DNA of 33,273 bases, from NCBI GenBank assembly GCA_017656145.1, contig JACDOI010000027.1:1-33273 (forward strand). The letters run 5' to 3'. The notes below the pieces were generated by a model. The model was not told the origin of the DNA, made no database searches, and saw nothing but the letters and a program-made list of their open reading frames with translations. Source of the stretch: Bacillota bacterium. GTDB lineage: Bacteria > Bacillota > Limnochordia > Limnochordales > ZCTH02-B6. Shown one piece after another: positions 15,310 to 22,498 of the stretch (positions are counted from its first letter, which is position 1; each line of letters begins with the position of its first letter). Made by a program: the position numbers and the translations under genes.

Positions 15310-16635
15310 GTGAGCCGTTCTCCATGGGCATGGCAACCGCCGAAAGAAACGGTCGTCCTGGGACCTCCGGAGAGCCCGCCGGATGCCCGCCTGGCCGTTC
15401 CCGGATCCAAGAGCGCGACGAACCGGGCGTTGATTTTGGCCGCGCTGGCCCGGGGTTCGTCGCGCCTTGAGGGCGTCCTGAAAAGCGACGACAGTTACTG
15501 GTGCGTGGCCGCCCTTCGCACCCTCGGCGTAGAGGTGCAGGTCGAAGGTACGGCTGCGGTGGTGCAGGGCTGCGGTGCCCGGTGGCCCAACCCGGCGGCC
15601 CGCGTCTACCTCGGTTCCGCGGGCACGTTGGCCCGGTTTTTGCCCGGGGCGCTGGCCGGGGGCCGTGGCGGTCAGTGGGAACTCGACGGCAGCGAACAGC
15701 TGCGGGGCCGGCCGATTCGGCCGCTCGTCGACGCGCTGCGGTCGTTGGGCGCGAGCGTCGAATACCTCCAAGAGGACGGGGCGCTGCCGATACGGGTGCG
15801 CGCCGGGCTTGCAGGCGGCCGGGTGGCGGTTCCGGGCAACGTTTCCAGCCAGTTCACCAGCGGCGTGCTGCTCGCAGCGCCTCTGGCCCGATCGCCGGTG
15901 GAGGTGCGGGTGACCGGCAGGCTCGTGCAGCCGGAGTATGTGGGGCTTACGGTCCAGCTCATGCGGGCGTTCGGTGCTCGGGTGGAGGCCTCGGCGGATT
16001 TTTCCGTCGTGCGAGCGGAGCCGGGCGGGTATGAAGCCCGCGAAATGGAGCTTGAGGCCGACGCGTCGACCGCGTGTTACTTTCTCGCCCTGGCAGCGTT
16101 GACGGGAGGCCGGGTTCGAGTCACGAATGTCGGCTACCGGTCGTTGCAGCCCGACGCGCGGTTTGTCGATGTGCTCGAGCGGATGGGCTGTCGGGTCAAT
16201 CGAAACGGGGCGGGGCTCGAAGTTGCCGGCCCGGCCCGGCTGCGCGGCGGATTCGCGGCTGACATGCGCCCGATGTCGGATCAGGCGCTGACATTGGGTG
16301 CGGTGGCGGTGTTTGCCGACGGGCCGGTGACGATCACCGGCGTTGCCCACATCCGCCGTCACGAGTCCAATCGCATCCGCGTGTTCGCTTCCCAAATGGC
16401 CCGCCTCGGCGTGCAGGTCGACGAGCATGCCGACGGGTTCACCGTCCACCCTCGCGAACCTAAACCCGGTCCGGTTCTCGATCCGCACGATGACCACCGG
16501 CAAGCCATGGCTTTCTCTCTTCTGGCGGCTCGCGTCCAGGGCATTGCCATCCGCGATCCCGGTTGCGTCTCCAAGACATGCCCGCCGTTTTTTGAATTAT
16601 TGGCTGCCCTGGGGATAAACGCCCGTTACGTTTGA
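15310..16635 (+). CDS. aroA: 3-phosphoshikimate 1-carboxyvinyltransferase (EPSP synthase)
   Basis: AroA joins shikimate-3-phosphate and phosphoenolpyruvate in the sixth step of chorismate synthesis. The 441-residue protein has the two-domain inside-out alpha/beta fold signatures: PGSKSATNRAL near 31-41 with K34 in the substrate-binding position, GSAGTLARFLPG, the LDGSEQLRGRPIRPLVDAL block, a middle SSQFTSG motif, and the C-terminal DDHRQAMAFSL and PGCVSKTCPPF motifs. The wording is nearer to actinobacterial-type AroA (SxTNRAL) than to the classical PGDKSISHRA form. GTG at 15310 is the likeliest start, but no clear ribosome binding site precedes it and the frame is open upstream. It stands alone, without other aro genes, divergent from the exonuclease. 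Confidence 0.93.
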   Translation: MSRSPWAWQPPKETVVLGPPESPPDARLAVPGSKSATNRALILAALARGSSRLEGVLKSDDSYWCVAALRTLGVEVQVEGTAAVVQGCGARWPNPAARVYLGSAGTLARFLPGALAGGRGGQWELDGSEQLRGRPIRPLVDALRSLGASVEYLQEDGALPIRVRAGLAGGRVAVPGNVSSQFTSGVLLAAPLARSPVEVRVTGRLVQPEYVGLTVQLMRAFGARVEASADFSVVRAEPGGYEAREMELEADASTACYFLALAALTGGRVRVTNVGYRSLQPDARFVDVLERMGCRVNRNGAGLEVAGPARLRGGFAADMRPMSDQALTLGAVAVFADGPVTITGVAHIRRHESNRIRVFASQMARLGVQVDEHADGFTVHPREPKPGPVLDPHDDHRQAMAFSLLAARVQGIAIRDPGCVSKTCPPFFELLAALGINARYV

Positions 16636-16639
16636 ACCC

Positions 16640-16790
16640 GCGGCATTACAGCTCCATCAGGTTCTGGCACAGTGCCGAAGGCGCTCAGGCCCAGTTGTAG
16701 AGCTTCTCCCTGGGCACCAACGAAGCAGGCGAGTCATCAAGCCCAGCAACCCCCGGGGACATGCACATACCTGGCGGGATATCGGAGAAC
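16640..16790 (-). ncRNA. Candidate structured RNA (6S-like?) downstream of aroA
   Basis: The 287-base gap between aroA and the zinc-finger gene shows no convincing coding frame. It contains GCCCAG (16689-16694), CTGGGC (16710-16715) and GCCCAG (16741-16746), so the middle element can pair with either flank in mutually exclusive hairpins. On the minus strand a weak promoter (TTGGCC and TATGTT, 16-bp spacer, near 16791-16820) would start an RNA near 16785. The minus-strand stretch GGGAGAAGCTCTACAACTG recalls the GAGAAGC...AACTG segment of 6S RNA. This is pattern recall only; strand, ends and identity are uncertain. Confidence 0.25.
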
Positions 16791-16922
16791 GGAAACATAT
16801 CCCTAGCCCGATGCGGGCCAAGCGGGGAATCGGCGGGCAGGGAACGCACGCTGGGCGGCGAATGTTTGTATCATGGAGTGAATAGTCAGGGTTGTCCTCC
16901 AACACCGCGAGCGAAGGCGGTG

Positions 16923-17117
16923 ATGACGATGAAGGTCGAACGCCGGTGCGAATTGTGCCACAAGCCCATTCCCCGCGAGCGTTTAGAGGCATTGCCCCAG
17001 ACGCGGCGGTGTGTGGACTGCGCCCGGAGAAACGGCTCGGATGTGTTTGCCCGCCGCGTCGGCATCGGGATGGACATCGACACGTACAAGGATCTGCTCG
17101 GAGCTACCCGCAGCTAG
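16923..17117 (+). CDS. Small DksA/TraR-type C4 zinc-finger protein
   Basis: This 64-residue protein consists almost entirely of a four-cysteine zinc finger with cysteines at 9, 12, 30 and 33. The C-x2-C-x17-C-x2-C spacing and the KPIPRERLEALPQTRRC wording are typical of the DksA/TraR family. Full-length DksA uses a long coiled coil to reach into the RNA polymerase secondary channel. Here that coiled coil is absent, so a DksA-like mechanism cannot be assumed. A short tail (about 34-64, VGIGMDIDTYKDLL) follows the finger. The ATG at 16923 (or 16929) follows GAAGGCGG. The frame stays open upstream to 16761, but that extension has no family similarity. It might bind RNA polymerase, DNA or another protein; function unknown. 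Confidence 0.75.
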   Translation: MTMKVERRCELCHKPIPRERLEALPQTRRCVDCARRNGSDVFARRVGIGMDIDTYKDLLGATRS

Positions 17118-17166
17118 CTGCAACAACGTCTGATCGGGCAGCCTCCCGCTCAGCCAGCCTTCCGAT

Positions 17167-17526
17167 TCACTCGTCTTCGGATTTGGCGTCCGGCCGCGCC
17201 GCCGCGCCGGGCATGACCTCACCCGCCAGCCATTCGAGGTAAGCCGGGTTGCCCCCGATGACGCGAAACGCGGTCACGCACGGAACGGAATACGAATGCA
17301 TGCCGCGCACCGCATCGACCAGCTCTTCCAGGACCGCGGCCCGGGTCTTGAGAAACAGGAGCGCCTCGCCGTCCTCCACGACGCTCCCATGCCACCAGTA
17401 GAACGAACGGATCGCGGGCACGACGTTGGCGCACGCGGCCAGACGCCGTTGGACCAGTTCCCGGCCGATGCGCGACGCTTCCTCCGCGTCCTGGGCGGTG
17501 ATGTACACGAGAATCTCGTCGGACAT
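17167..17526 (-). CDS. cutA: CutA1-family divalent-cation tolerance protein
   Basis: This 119-residue protein has the whole CutA1 pattern: EILVYITAQDAEEASRIGRELVQRRLAACANVV at the N-terminus, the SFYWWHGSVVEDGEALLFLKTR core, and MHSYSVPCVTAFRVIGGNPAYLEWL at the C-terminus. CutA forms very stable ferredoxin-like trimers. It was named for copper tolerance in E. coli, but its molecular role is not settled. A 20-residue polar tail (PGAAARPDAKSEDE) extends beyond the core. The ATG start is supported by GGAGGTGA on the minus strand (17531-17538). It lies 124 bases downstream of citrate synthase on the same strand and may be co-transcribed with it. Confidence 0.93.
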   Translation of the reverse strand: MSDEILVYITAQDAEEASRIGRELVQRRLAACANVVPAIRSFYWWHGSVVEDGEALLFLKTRAAVLEELVDAVRGMHSYSVPCVTAFRVIGGNPAYLEWLAGEVMPGAAARPDAKSEDE

Positions 17527-17650
17527 ATCGTCACCTCCATCGGAAGGCCAGGCCGGGCCCCGGGAGCTTTGCTCAACGGCATGGCGCCACCGGGGGATCG
17601 CGCGGCCTGGTCCGAGGGAATGGGGAGAGCCGGTTTGGCCGGCGGCCGGC

Positions 17651-18775
17651 TCAATCCCGCTCGTCCAGCGGTCGGAACGTCAGCTCGGAGGGCCCGACGT
17701 ACTCGGCCCGGGGGCGGATGAGCCGGTTGTCCGCGAGTTGCTCCAGCACATGGGCCGACCAGCCCGACACCCGGCTGAAGGCGAACACCGGTGTGAAGAG
17801 ATCGACGGGGATTCCCAACATATAGTAGGTCGAGGCGGAGTAAAAGTCCACGTTGGGATACAGCCCTTTGCGCTCGTACATGAGCTCTTCCAGGCGCCGG
17901 GACATCTCAAACCAGCGGGTCTCGCCGCGCGCCTCGCCCAGCTTTTGCGAGAATTGGCGCAAGAAATCGGCCCGCGGGTCGCCCGTCTTGTATACTCGAT
18001 GGCCGAAGCCCATGATTCGCTGCTTGTTTTCCAGCGCCTGCGTCAGCCACGGCTCCACCCGGGATGGATCCCCGATCTCCATCAGGGTGCGCATCACCTG
18101 CTCGTTCGCGCCGCCGTGAAGCGGTCCCTTCAACGCGCCGATGGCCGCGGTGATGGCCGAGTACAGATCGGCAAGGGTGGAAGCCGTCACCCGGGCGGTG
18201 AACGTTGACGCGTTGAGCTCATGGTCGGCGTGGAGGATCAGCGCGGCGTCGAAGATGCTCCACTCGAGCTCGTCGGGCTCCTTGTCCCGGAGCATGTAAA
18301 GGAAGTTGGCTGCAAGCCCCAAGCCGGCTCGGGGCGCCAGCGGCTCTTTGCCTTCCCGCAGCCGCGCGAAGGAGGCGATGATCATGGGAATGCGGGCCAA
18401 AAGCCGGATCGCCTTGCGCAGGTTGGCTTCCCGATCCGGTGAGGAGGCCTCGGGATCGAGAACACCCAGTGCGGAAACCGCGGTGCGCAACACCGCCATC
18501 GGCTCCGACTCCTTAGGACAAGCCCGCAACAGATCGGTCACTTCCCTGGGCAGTTCTTGGGCGGCGGCCACTTGCTGGCGGAAGGCGGTCAGTTGAGCAC
18601 GGTTTGGAAGCTGGCCGTGCCACAAAAGGTAGACGACCTCTTCAAAGGTCGCTTTGCCGATGAACTCCCCGATGTCGTATCCCCGGTACACCAGACGTCG
18701 GCGTTGTCCGTCGATAAAACAGATTTCCGACCGTAAAGCAACGATGTCTTCCAGTCCGGCCTTAAATCCCGACAT
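17651..18775 (-). CDS. gltA: Citrate synthase
   Basis: The enzyme condenses oxaloacetate and acetyl-CoA to citrate, entering the TCA cycle. The 374-residue length fits the short Gram-positive/archaeal type (CitZ-like). Catalytic residues are visible: H185 in LHADHELNAS, H220 in GPLHGGANE, H259 in GFGHRVYK and D310 in PNVDFYSA. The last three correspond to pig His274, His320 and Asp375. The ATG start has AAAGGAG on the minus strand at 18784-18790. A methylcitrate synthase role cannot be excluded by sequence reading, but no prp genes lie nearby. No aconitase or isocitrate dehydrogenase gene is adjacent. Confidence 0.94.
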   Translation of the reverse strand: MSGFKAGLEDIVALRSEICFIDGQRRRLVYRGYDIGEFIGKATFEEVVYLLWHGQLPNRAQLTAFRQQVAAAQELPREVTDLLRACPKESEPMAVLRTAVSALGVLDPEASSPDREANLRKAIRLLARIPMIIASFARLREGKEPLAPRAGLGLAANFLYMLRDKEPDELEWSIFDAALILHADHELNASTFTARVTASTLADLYSAITAAIGALKGPLHGGANEQVMRTLMEIGDPSRVEPWLTQALENKQRIMGFGHRVYKTGDPRADFLRQFSQKLGEARGETRWFEMSRRLEELMYERKGLYPNVDFYSASTYYMLGIPVDLFTPVFAFSRVSGWSAHVLEQLADNRLIRPRAEYVGPSELTFRPLDERD

Positions 18776-18821
18776 ATACCCGACTCCTTTCCGGGAATCC
18801 TGCCAAGGGAATTCAACGAAT

Positions 18822-18839
18822 CTGACCTATCCCCGTCAG
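18822..18839. promoter_or_regulatory. Short dyad in the citrate synthase upstream region
   Basis: CTGAC (18822-18826) and GTCAG (18835-18839) form an 18-bp inverted repeat about 50 bases upstream of the citrate synthase start. It could be an operator. No convincing -35/-10 pair was identified beside it. Confidence 0.25.
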
Positions 18840-18891
18840 TCTTTCTTTGCGGCGGCAGCCGTTCCCTGCCGTTGCGGCGCCTTCGGCCACG

Positions 18892-18922
18892 AAAAGGGCC
18901 GGGCGAAAGCCCGGCCCTTTTT
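18892..18922 (-). terminator. Intrinsic terminator after sufB (bidirectional form)
   Basis: A perfect 9-bp stem, GGGCCGGGC (18896-18904) and GCCCGGCCC (18909-18917), with a GAAA loop is flanked by AAAA on the left and TTTTT on the right, so it can terminate in either direction. It lies 22 bases past the sufB stop on the minus strand and separates sufB from the citrate synthase promoter region. Confidence 0.9.
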
Positions 18923-18943
18923 GTATGTTCGCCACCTGTCCTG

Positions 18944-20344
18944 TTACCCCACGGAGCCCTCCATCTCCAGCTGGATCAGCCGGTTGAGCTCCACCGCGTA
19001 CTCCATGGGAAGTTCTTTGGTGAACGGTTCGAGGAATCCCTGCACGACCATCATCGTAGCCTCATCTTCCGACAAACCGCGGCTCATGAGGTAGAACAGC
19101 TGGTCTTCTCGGACTTTGCTCACGGTCGCCTCGTGTTCGATGGCCACGTCCTCGTGCAAAATGTCCATGTACGGAATGGTTTCCGCCTTGGAGTGGTCAT
19201 CGAACAGCAATGCGTCGCACTTTACCGTGCAGCGGGCGTGATGAGCGTTCGGGTTGATCCGCACCAGTCCCCGGTAGGTGGTGGTGCCGCCGCCCTTGGA
19301 AATGGATTTGGACGTCACCGTAGACGACGTATACGGCGCGTTGTGCACGACCTTGGCACCCGCGTCCTGGTGCTGCCCGGTGGATGCGAACGCGATGGAG
19401 AGCACGTCGCCCCGGGCGCCCTTGCCCATGAGGAACACGGCCGGGTACTTCATGGTCACCTTGCTGCCGATGTTTCCGTCTACCCACTCCATGGTGGCGT
19501 CCTCGTATGCTACGGCCCGCTTGGTCACCAGGTTGTAGACGTTGTGGGACCAGTTTTGGATCGTCGTGTAGCGCACCCGGCTGCCCTTGAGGCAAATGAT
19601 CTCGACCACCGCGGAGTGCAGCGAATCCGTCGAGTAGATGGGGGCCGTGCAGCCTTCGACGTAGTGCACGAAACTGCCCTCATCGGCGATGATCAAGGTC
19701 CGCTCAAACTGGCCCATGTTCTCCGCATTGATGCGGAAGTACGCTTGCAGCGGAATCTCGACCCGGGTGTTCGGCGGCACGTAGATGAACGATCCGCCGC
19801 TCCAGACCGCCGAGTTCAGCGCTGCGAACTTGTTGTCGCTGGGCGGCACGACGGTGCCGATGTACTTGCGCACCAGATCCGGGTATTCCCGGACCGCCGT
19901 GTCGGTATCGCAAAAGATGACACCTTGCTTGGCCAGGTCTTCGCGGATGTTGTGGTAGACGACTTCCGACTCGTACTGGGCCGTGACGCCGGCCAGGAAC
20001 TTGCGCTCCGCTTCAGGGATTCCGAGCCGGTCGAAGGTGCGCTTGATGTACTCAGGCACTTCGTCCCAGCTGCGGCCCTTCCGCTCCGCGGGGCGCACAT
20101 AGTAATGGATGTTATCGAAATCGATCCCCGACAAATCCGCTCCCCACTCGGGCATGGGCTTGCGGAGGAACGTCTCCAGCGACTTTAGGCGGAATTCCCG
20201 CATCCACTCGGGCTCGCCCTTCATCTCGGAAATTTCGGCCACGAGCTGGCGGGACAGACCCTTGCCGGACTTGAACACGTACTGCTCCGGGTCGCGGAAC
20301 CCGTAGCGGTACTCCTGATCGATGTCGATTACGGGCTTTGCCAT
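18944..20344 (-). CDS. sufB: Fe-S cluster assembly scaffold protein SufB
   Basis: SufB is the core scaffold of the SUF system; with SufC and SufD it assembles Fe-S clusters before transfer to apoproteins. The 466 residues are standard length and include [14 protein letters not shown] near the start, the [23 protein letters not shown] block, the beta-helix core with [19 protein letters not shown], and the C-terminal [24 protein letters not shown] and [19 protein letters not shown] motifs. The ATG at 20344 follows AGGGGGGAT. The frame is open far upstream, through the antisense of mraZ and rsmH, but that extension is not real. The gene is alone here: sufC, sufD, sufS and sufU are not adjacent, which is unusual for Bacillota. 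It ends at a strong terminator and has its own promoter. Confidence 0.96.
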   Translation of the reverse strand: MAKPVIDIDQEYRYGFRDPEQYVFKSGKGLSRQLVAEISEMKGEPEWMREFRLKSLETFLRKPMPEWGADLSGIDFDNIHYYVRPAERKGRSWDEVPEYIKRTFDRLGIPEAERKFLAGVTAQYESEVVYHNIREDLAKQGVIFCDTDTAVREYPDLVRKYIGTVVPPSDNKFAALNSAVWSGGSFIYVPPNTRVEIPLQAYFRINAENMGQFERTLIIADEGSFVHYVEGCTAPIYSTDSLHSAVVEIICLKGSRVRYTTIQNWSHNVYNLVTKRAVAYEDATMEWVDGNIGSKVTMKYPAVFLMGKGARGDVLSIAFASTGQHQDAGAKVVHNAPYTSSTVTSKSISKGGGTTTYRGLVRINPNAHHARCTVKCDALLFDDHSKAETIPYMDILHEDVAIEHEATVSKVREDQLFYLMSRGLSEDEATMMVVQGFLEPFTKELPMEYAVELNRLIQLEMEGSVG

Positions 20345-20377
20345 CCGCTTATCCCCCCTTCGTCCGACTTCATACCT

Positions 20378-20405
20378 ATTATATCTCACCGCCTCTGCCC
20401 TGCAA
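20378..20405 (-). promoter_or_regulatory. Promoter of sufB
   Basis: On the minus strand TTGCAG (20405-20400) and a perfect TATAAT (20383-20378) are separated by 16 bp. Transcription should start near 20371, giving a leader of about 27 bases before the sufB ATG. Confidence 0.6.
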
Positions 20406-20500
20406 GCCTTTGGGCCTTTGGGAAGCGTCCTAGGACCATCGGGCAAAATCGGCCGGGAGGGGAGGAATCGCCCACGGACCCCCGAATCTTCCCGGTACCG

Positions 20501-20540
20501 GTGGGGGGGAGTGGGGAGAAGTGGGGGAGACTGGGGCCCA
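20501..20540 (+). promoter_or_regulatory. MraZ-box-like operator: four 10-bp repeats ending at the mraZ start codon
   Basis: GTGGG occurs at 20501, 20511 and 20521, and CTGGG at 20531: four repeats in exact 10-bp register, the last touching the ATG at 20540. MraZ from several bacteria binds three or four TGGGN-like repeats spaced by 5 bp in its own leader, so autoregulation of the dcw operon is expected. The repeats also form the purine-rich ribosome binding region, so operator and translation signal coincide. No strong -35/-10 pair was seen in 20406-20500. Confidence 0.8.
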
Positions 20541-20971
20541 TGTTCCTGGGGGAGTTCCAGCACGCTCTCGACGACAAGGGCCGCCTGACCATCCCCGCTA
20601 GGTTCCGGGAAGGGCTTGGTCAGCGGTTCGTTGTGACGCGCGGGCTGGACGGTTGCCTGTTCGTCTATCCCCAGGCCGAGTGGCAAGTGCTTGAATCGCG
20701 GCTCAAGGCTTTGCCACTCACCAGGGGCGATGCGCGGGCGTTCGTCCGGTTTCTGTTCTCCGGCGCGTGCGAGTGCGAGTTGGACCGCCAGGGACGGGTC
20801 ATGTTGCCGCCGCCGTTGCGGGAATACGCCGGGCTTGAGAAAGACGTGGTTGTCATCGGCGTTTCCAACCGGGTGGAGATCTGGGCCGCCGCCCGCTGGG
20901 CAGGCTACGTGGATAAAGCTGCCCAGTCGTTTGCCGAGATCGCCGAGAAGCTGGAAGGACTGATCCTGTAG
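20540..20971 (+). CDS. mraZ: Transcriptional regulator MraZ
   Basis: MraZ is a ring-forming AbrB-like DNA-binding protein that controls the division and cell wall (dcw) cluster it heads. The 143 residues contain the two MraZ repeats, each with the D-x-K/Q-G-R-x3-P signature: [14 protein letters not shown] near residue 9 and [16 protein letters not shown] near residue 79. The start is the ATG giving [15 protein letters not shown], the family N-terminus; an earlier in-frame GTG at 20501 would translate the operator repeats. It is followed by rsmH after nine bases. Confidence 0.96.
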   Translation: MFLGEFQHALDDKGRLTIPARFREGLGQRFVVTRGLDGCLFVYPQAEWQVLESRLKALPLTRGDARAFVRFLFSGACECELDRQGRVMLPPPLREYAGLEKDVVVIGVSNRVEIWAAARWAGYVDKAAQSFAEIAEKLEGLIL

Positions 20972-20980
20972 GGGGCCGGG

Positions 20981-21961
20981 GTGGCGAGTGTGCAGCATGT
21001 GCCCGTGCTCTTGGATGAGGTCGTCGACATTTTGCGCCCCGGACCGGGCAAAGTGCTGGTCGACTGCACCGTCGGGGGCGGCGGCCATGCGGCCGCCCTG
21101 GCGGCTCGGCTCGCACCCGGCGGCCGGCTCATCGGGCTGGACCGGGACCCCAACGCCCTGGCCCGGGCCCGGGAGAGGCTGGCGCCGTTCCAAGCGGCGG
21201 TAGAGCTTGTGCACGCGGATTTTCGGCGGCTTGGGGACGTGCTTGAGTCGCTGGGAACGTCGAAGGTCGACGGCGTTCTGTTCGACCTGGGCGTTTCTTC
21301 GTTTCAGCTGGATGAAGCTGAGCGGGGGTTTACGTACCGAACCGATGCGCCCCTCGACATGCGGATGGATCCGAGCGCCCCGCTGACGGCGGAGCAGCTG
21401 GTCAATACGCTGCCAGAGGCCGAGTTGGCCCGCATTTTGCGGGAGTACGGCGAGGAGCGGTGGGCGGGCCGCATCGCCTCCCAGATCGTCCGAAGGCGGG
21501 CACGGACTCCCTTTCGTACAACGGGACAGCTGGTGGAGGCAGTCAAGGAAGCCATCCCCGCACCGGCCCGCCGGCGAGGCCCCCATCCCGCACGCCGGAC
21601 GTTCCAGGCATTGCGGATCGCGGTCAATGGAGAGCTTACGGCTCTTGAGGCCGGCCTTGTGGCAGCGCTCAACTCCCTTGCGCCTGGCGGGCGGTTGGCC
21701 GTCATCAGTTTCCACTCGCTTGAAGACCGCATCGTCAAACAAATGTTTCGCGACTGGTCCGCGGGTTGCCAATGCCCGCCGGACCTTCCTGAGTGCCGGT
21801 GTGGGCGACAGCCTATGGTGCGCATCTTGACCCGGAGACCCATCGTGCCCGGCCCCGAGGAAGTGGCCGCCAACCCCCGAGCCCGCAGCGCGCGCCTGCG
21901 GGCGGCAGAGCGGACCGTTCTAGGCGTGGAGGAGGGGGAATACCATTGGTACCAGCCGTGA
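20981..21961 (+). CDS. rsmH: 16S rRNA (cytosine(1402)-N(4))-methyltransferase RsmH
   Basis: RsmH (formerly MraW) makes the N4 methylation of C1402 in the ribosomal P site, using S-adenosylmethionine. The 326 residues have the [13 protein letters not shown] start, the SAM-binding [14 protein letters not shown] motif (near residue 28), the [14 protein letters not shown] and [15 protein letters not shown] blocks, and the C-terminal [19 protein letters not shown] motif. GTG at 20981 is preceded only by a G-rich stretch. Its position second in the dcw cluster is standard. Confidence 0.97.
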   Translation: MASVQHVPVLLDEVVDILRPGPGKVLVDCTVGGGGHAAALAARLAPGGRLIGLDRDPNALARARERLAPFQAAVELVHADFRRLGDVLESLGTSKVDGVLFDLGVSSFQLDEAERGFTYRTDAPLDMRMDPSAPLTAEQLVNTLPEAELARILREYGEERWAGRIASQIVRRRARTPFRTTGQLVEAVKEAIPAPARRRGPHPARRTFQALRIAVNGELTALEAGLVAALNSLAPGGRLAVISFHSLEDRIVKQMFRDWSAGCQCPPDLPECRCGRQPMVRILTRRPIVPGPEEVAANPRARSARLRAAERTVLGVEEGEYHWYQP

Positions 21962-22446
21962 AGACGCCCCACCCGCAGCCTTGGCATCATCCGGACCCGG
22001 GAAGCCTTGGGGCTTCCCCCCGGCCGAAGCCGGGCAAACGGCCCGTAAGCCCGTTTATCGTCTTGCCTGTGATTGCGATTTTGACCCTGGGCGTCGGCAT
22101 GGGGCTGGTGGCCCAGCGAGTGGCGATCATGTCGCTGGGGTTTGAGCTCGGGGAGCTGGAGCGGGAGTTGGCTCGCCTTCAGGACGAGCACCGGCGGTTG
22201 GAGCTCGAAACGGTGCGGGCTCGCTCGCCGGAACGGATCGAATCCCTGGCCCGCAGCCGTCTGCAGATGGTGGATCCCGGTCCGGCCACAGTAGTCGTGC
22301 TCGGGGATACGGAAACGGCGACAGCCGACACCGCACAGGCTGCGCCGCCCGCCCCGGCCGGTCCGATATCCCGGCTGGCGGCTTTCGGGCAATGGTTGCT
22401 GGACCGCCTGGCAGTCCCGGCGGAGGCGGGAGACCGGGAACCGTGA
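21946..22446 (+). CDS. ftsL: Cell division protein FtsL-like
   Basis: This is a bitopic divisome protein of about 166 residues. A proline-rich cytosolic N-terminus (about 1-34) precedes one transmembrane helix (about 36-57, [21 protein letters not shown]), a short coiled coil ([21 protein letters not shown]) typical of FtsL/DivIC, the conserved [15 protein letters not shown] segment, and an Ala/Pro-rich external tail. FtsL links DivIB/FtsQ and DivIC and helps activate FtsW and its PBP. The sequence is weakly conserved, so the call rests on layout and position between rsmH and the class B PBP. The TTG at 21946 follows AGGAGG (21930-21935). A GTG at 21958, overlapping the rsmH stop in GTGA, is an alternative lacking a Shine-Dalgarno. 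Confidence 0.82.
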   Translation: MVPAVKTPHPQPWHHPDPGSLGASPRPKPGKRPVSPFIVLPVIAILTLGVGMGLVAQRVAIMSLGFELGELERELARLQDEHRRLELETVRARSPERIESLARSRLQMVDPGPATVVVLGDTETATADTAQAAPPAPAGPISRLAAFGQWLLDRLAVPAEAGDREP

Positions 22447-22498
22447 CCTAGACTGGCGGGCGCCGGGGCGGCCGAGGTGCTTGCGGGAGGGTTGCCCG

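Noticed and set aside
16761-16922. N-terminal extension of the zinc-finger ORF.
   Set aside because: The sequence before the ATG at 16923 has no resemblance to the DksA family, and its start lies inside the structured gap.
17545-17612. An inverted repeat (CCAGGCCG and CGGCCTGG) between citrate synthase and cutA as a terminator.
   Set aside because: The arms are about 50 bases apart with no T-tract on the minus strand; probably chance in GC-rich sequence.
18944-21772. A single 942-codon minus-strand frame covering sufB and much more.
   Set aside because: Only its C-terminal half (from the ATG at 20344) matches SufB. The upstream part is the antisense of mraZ and rsmH, kept open by high GC.
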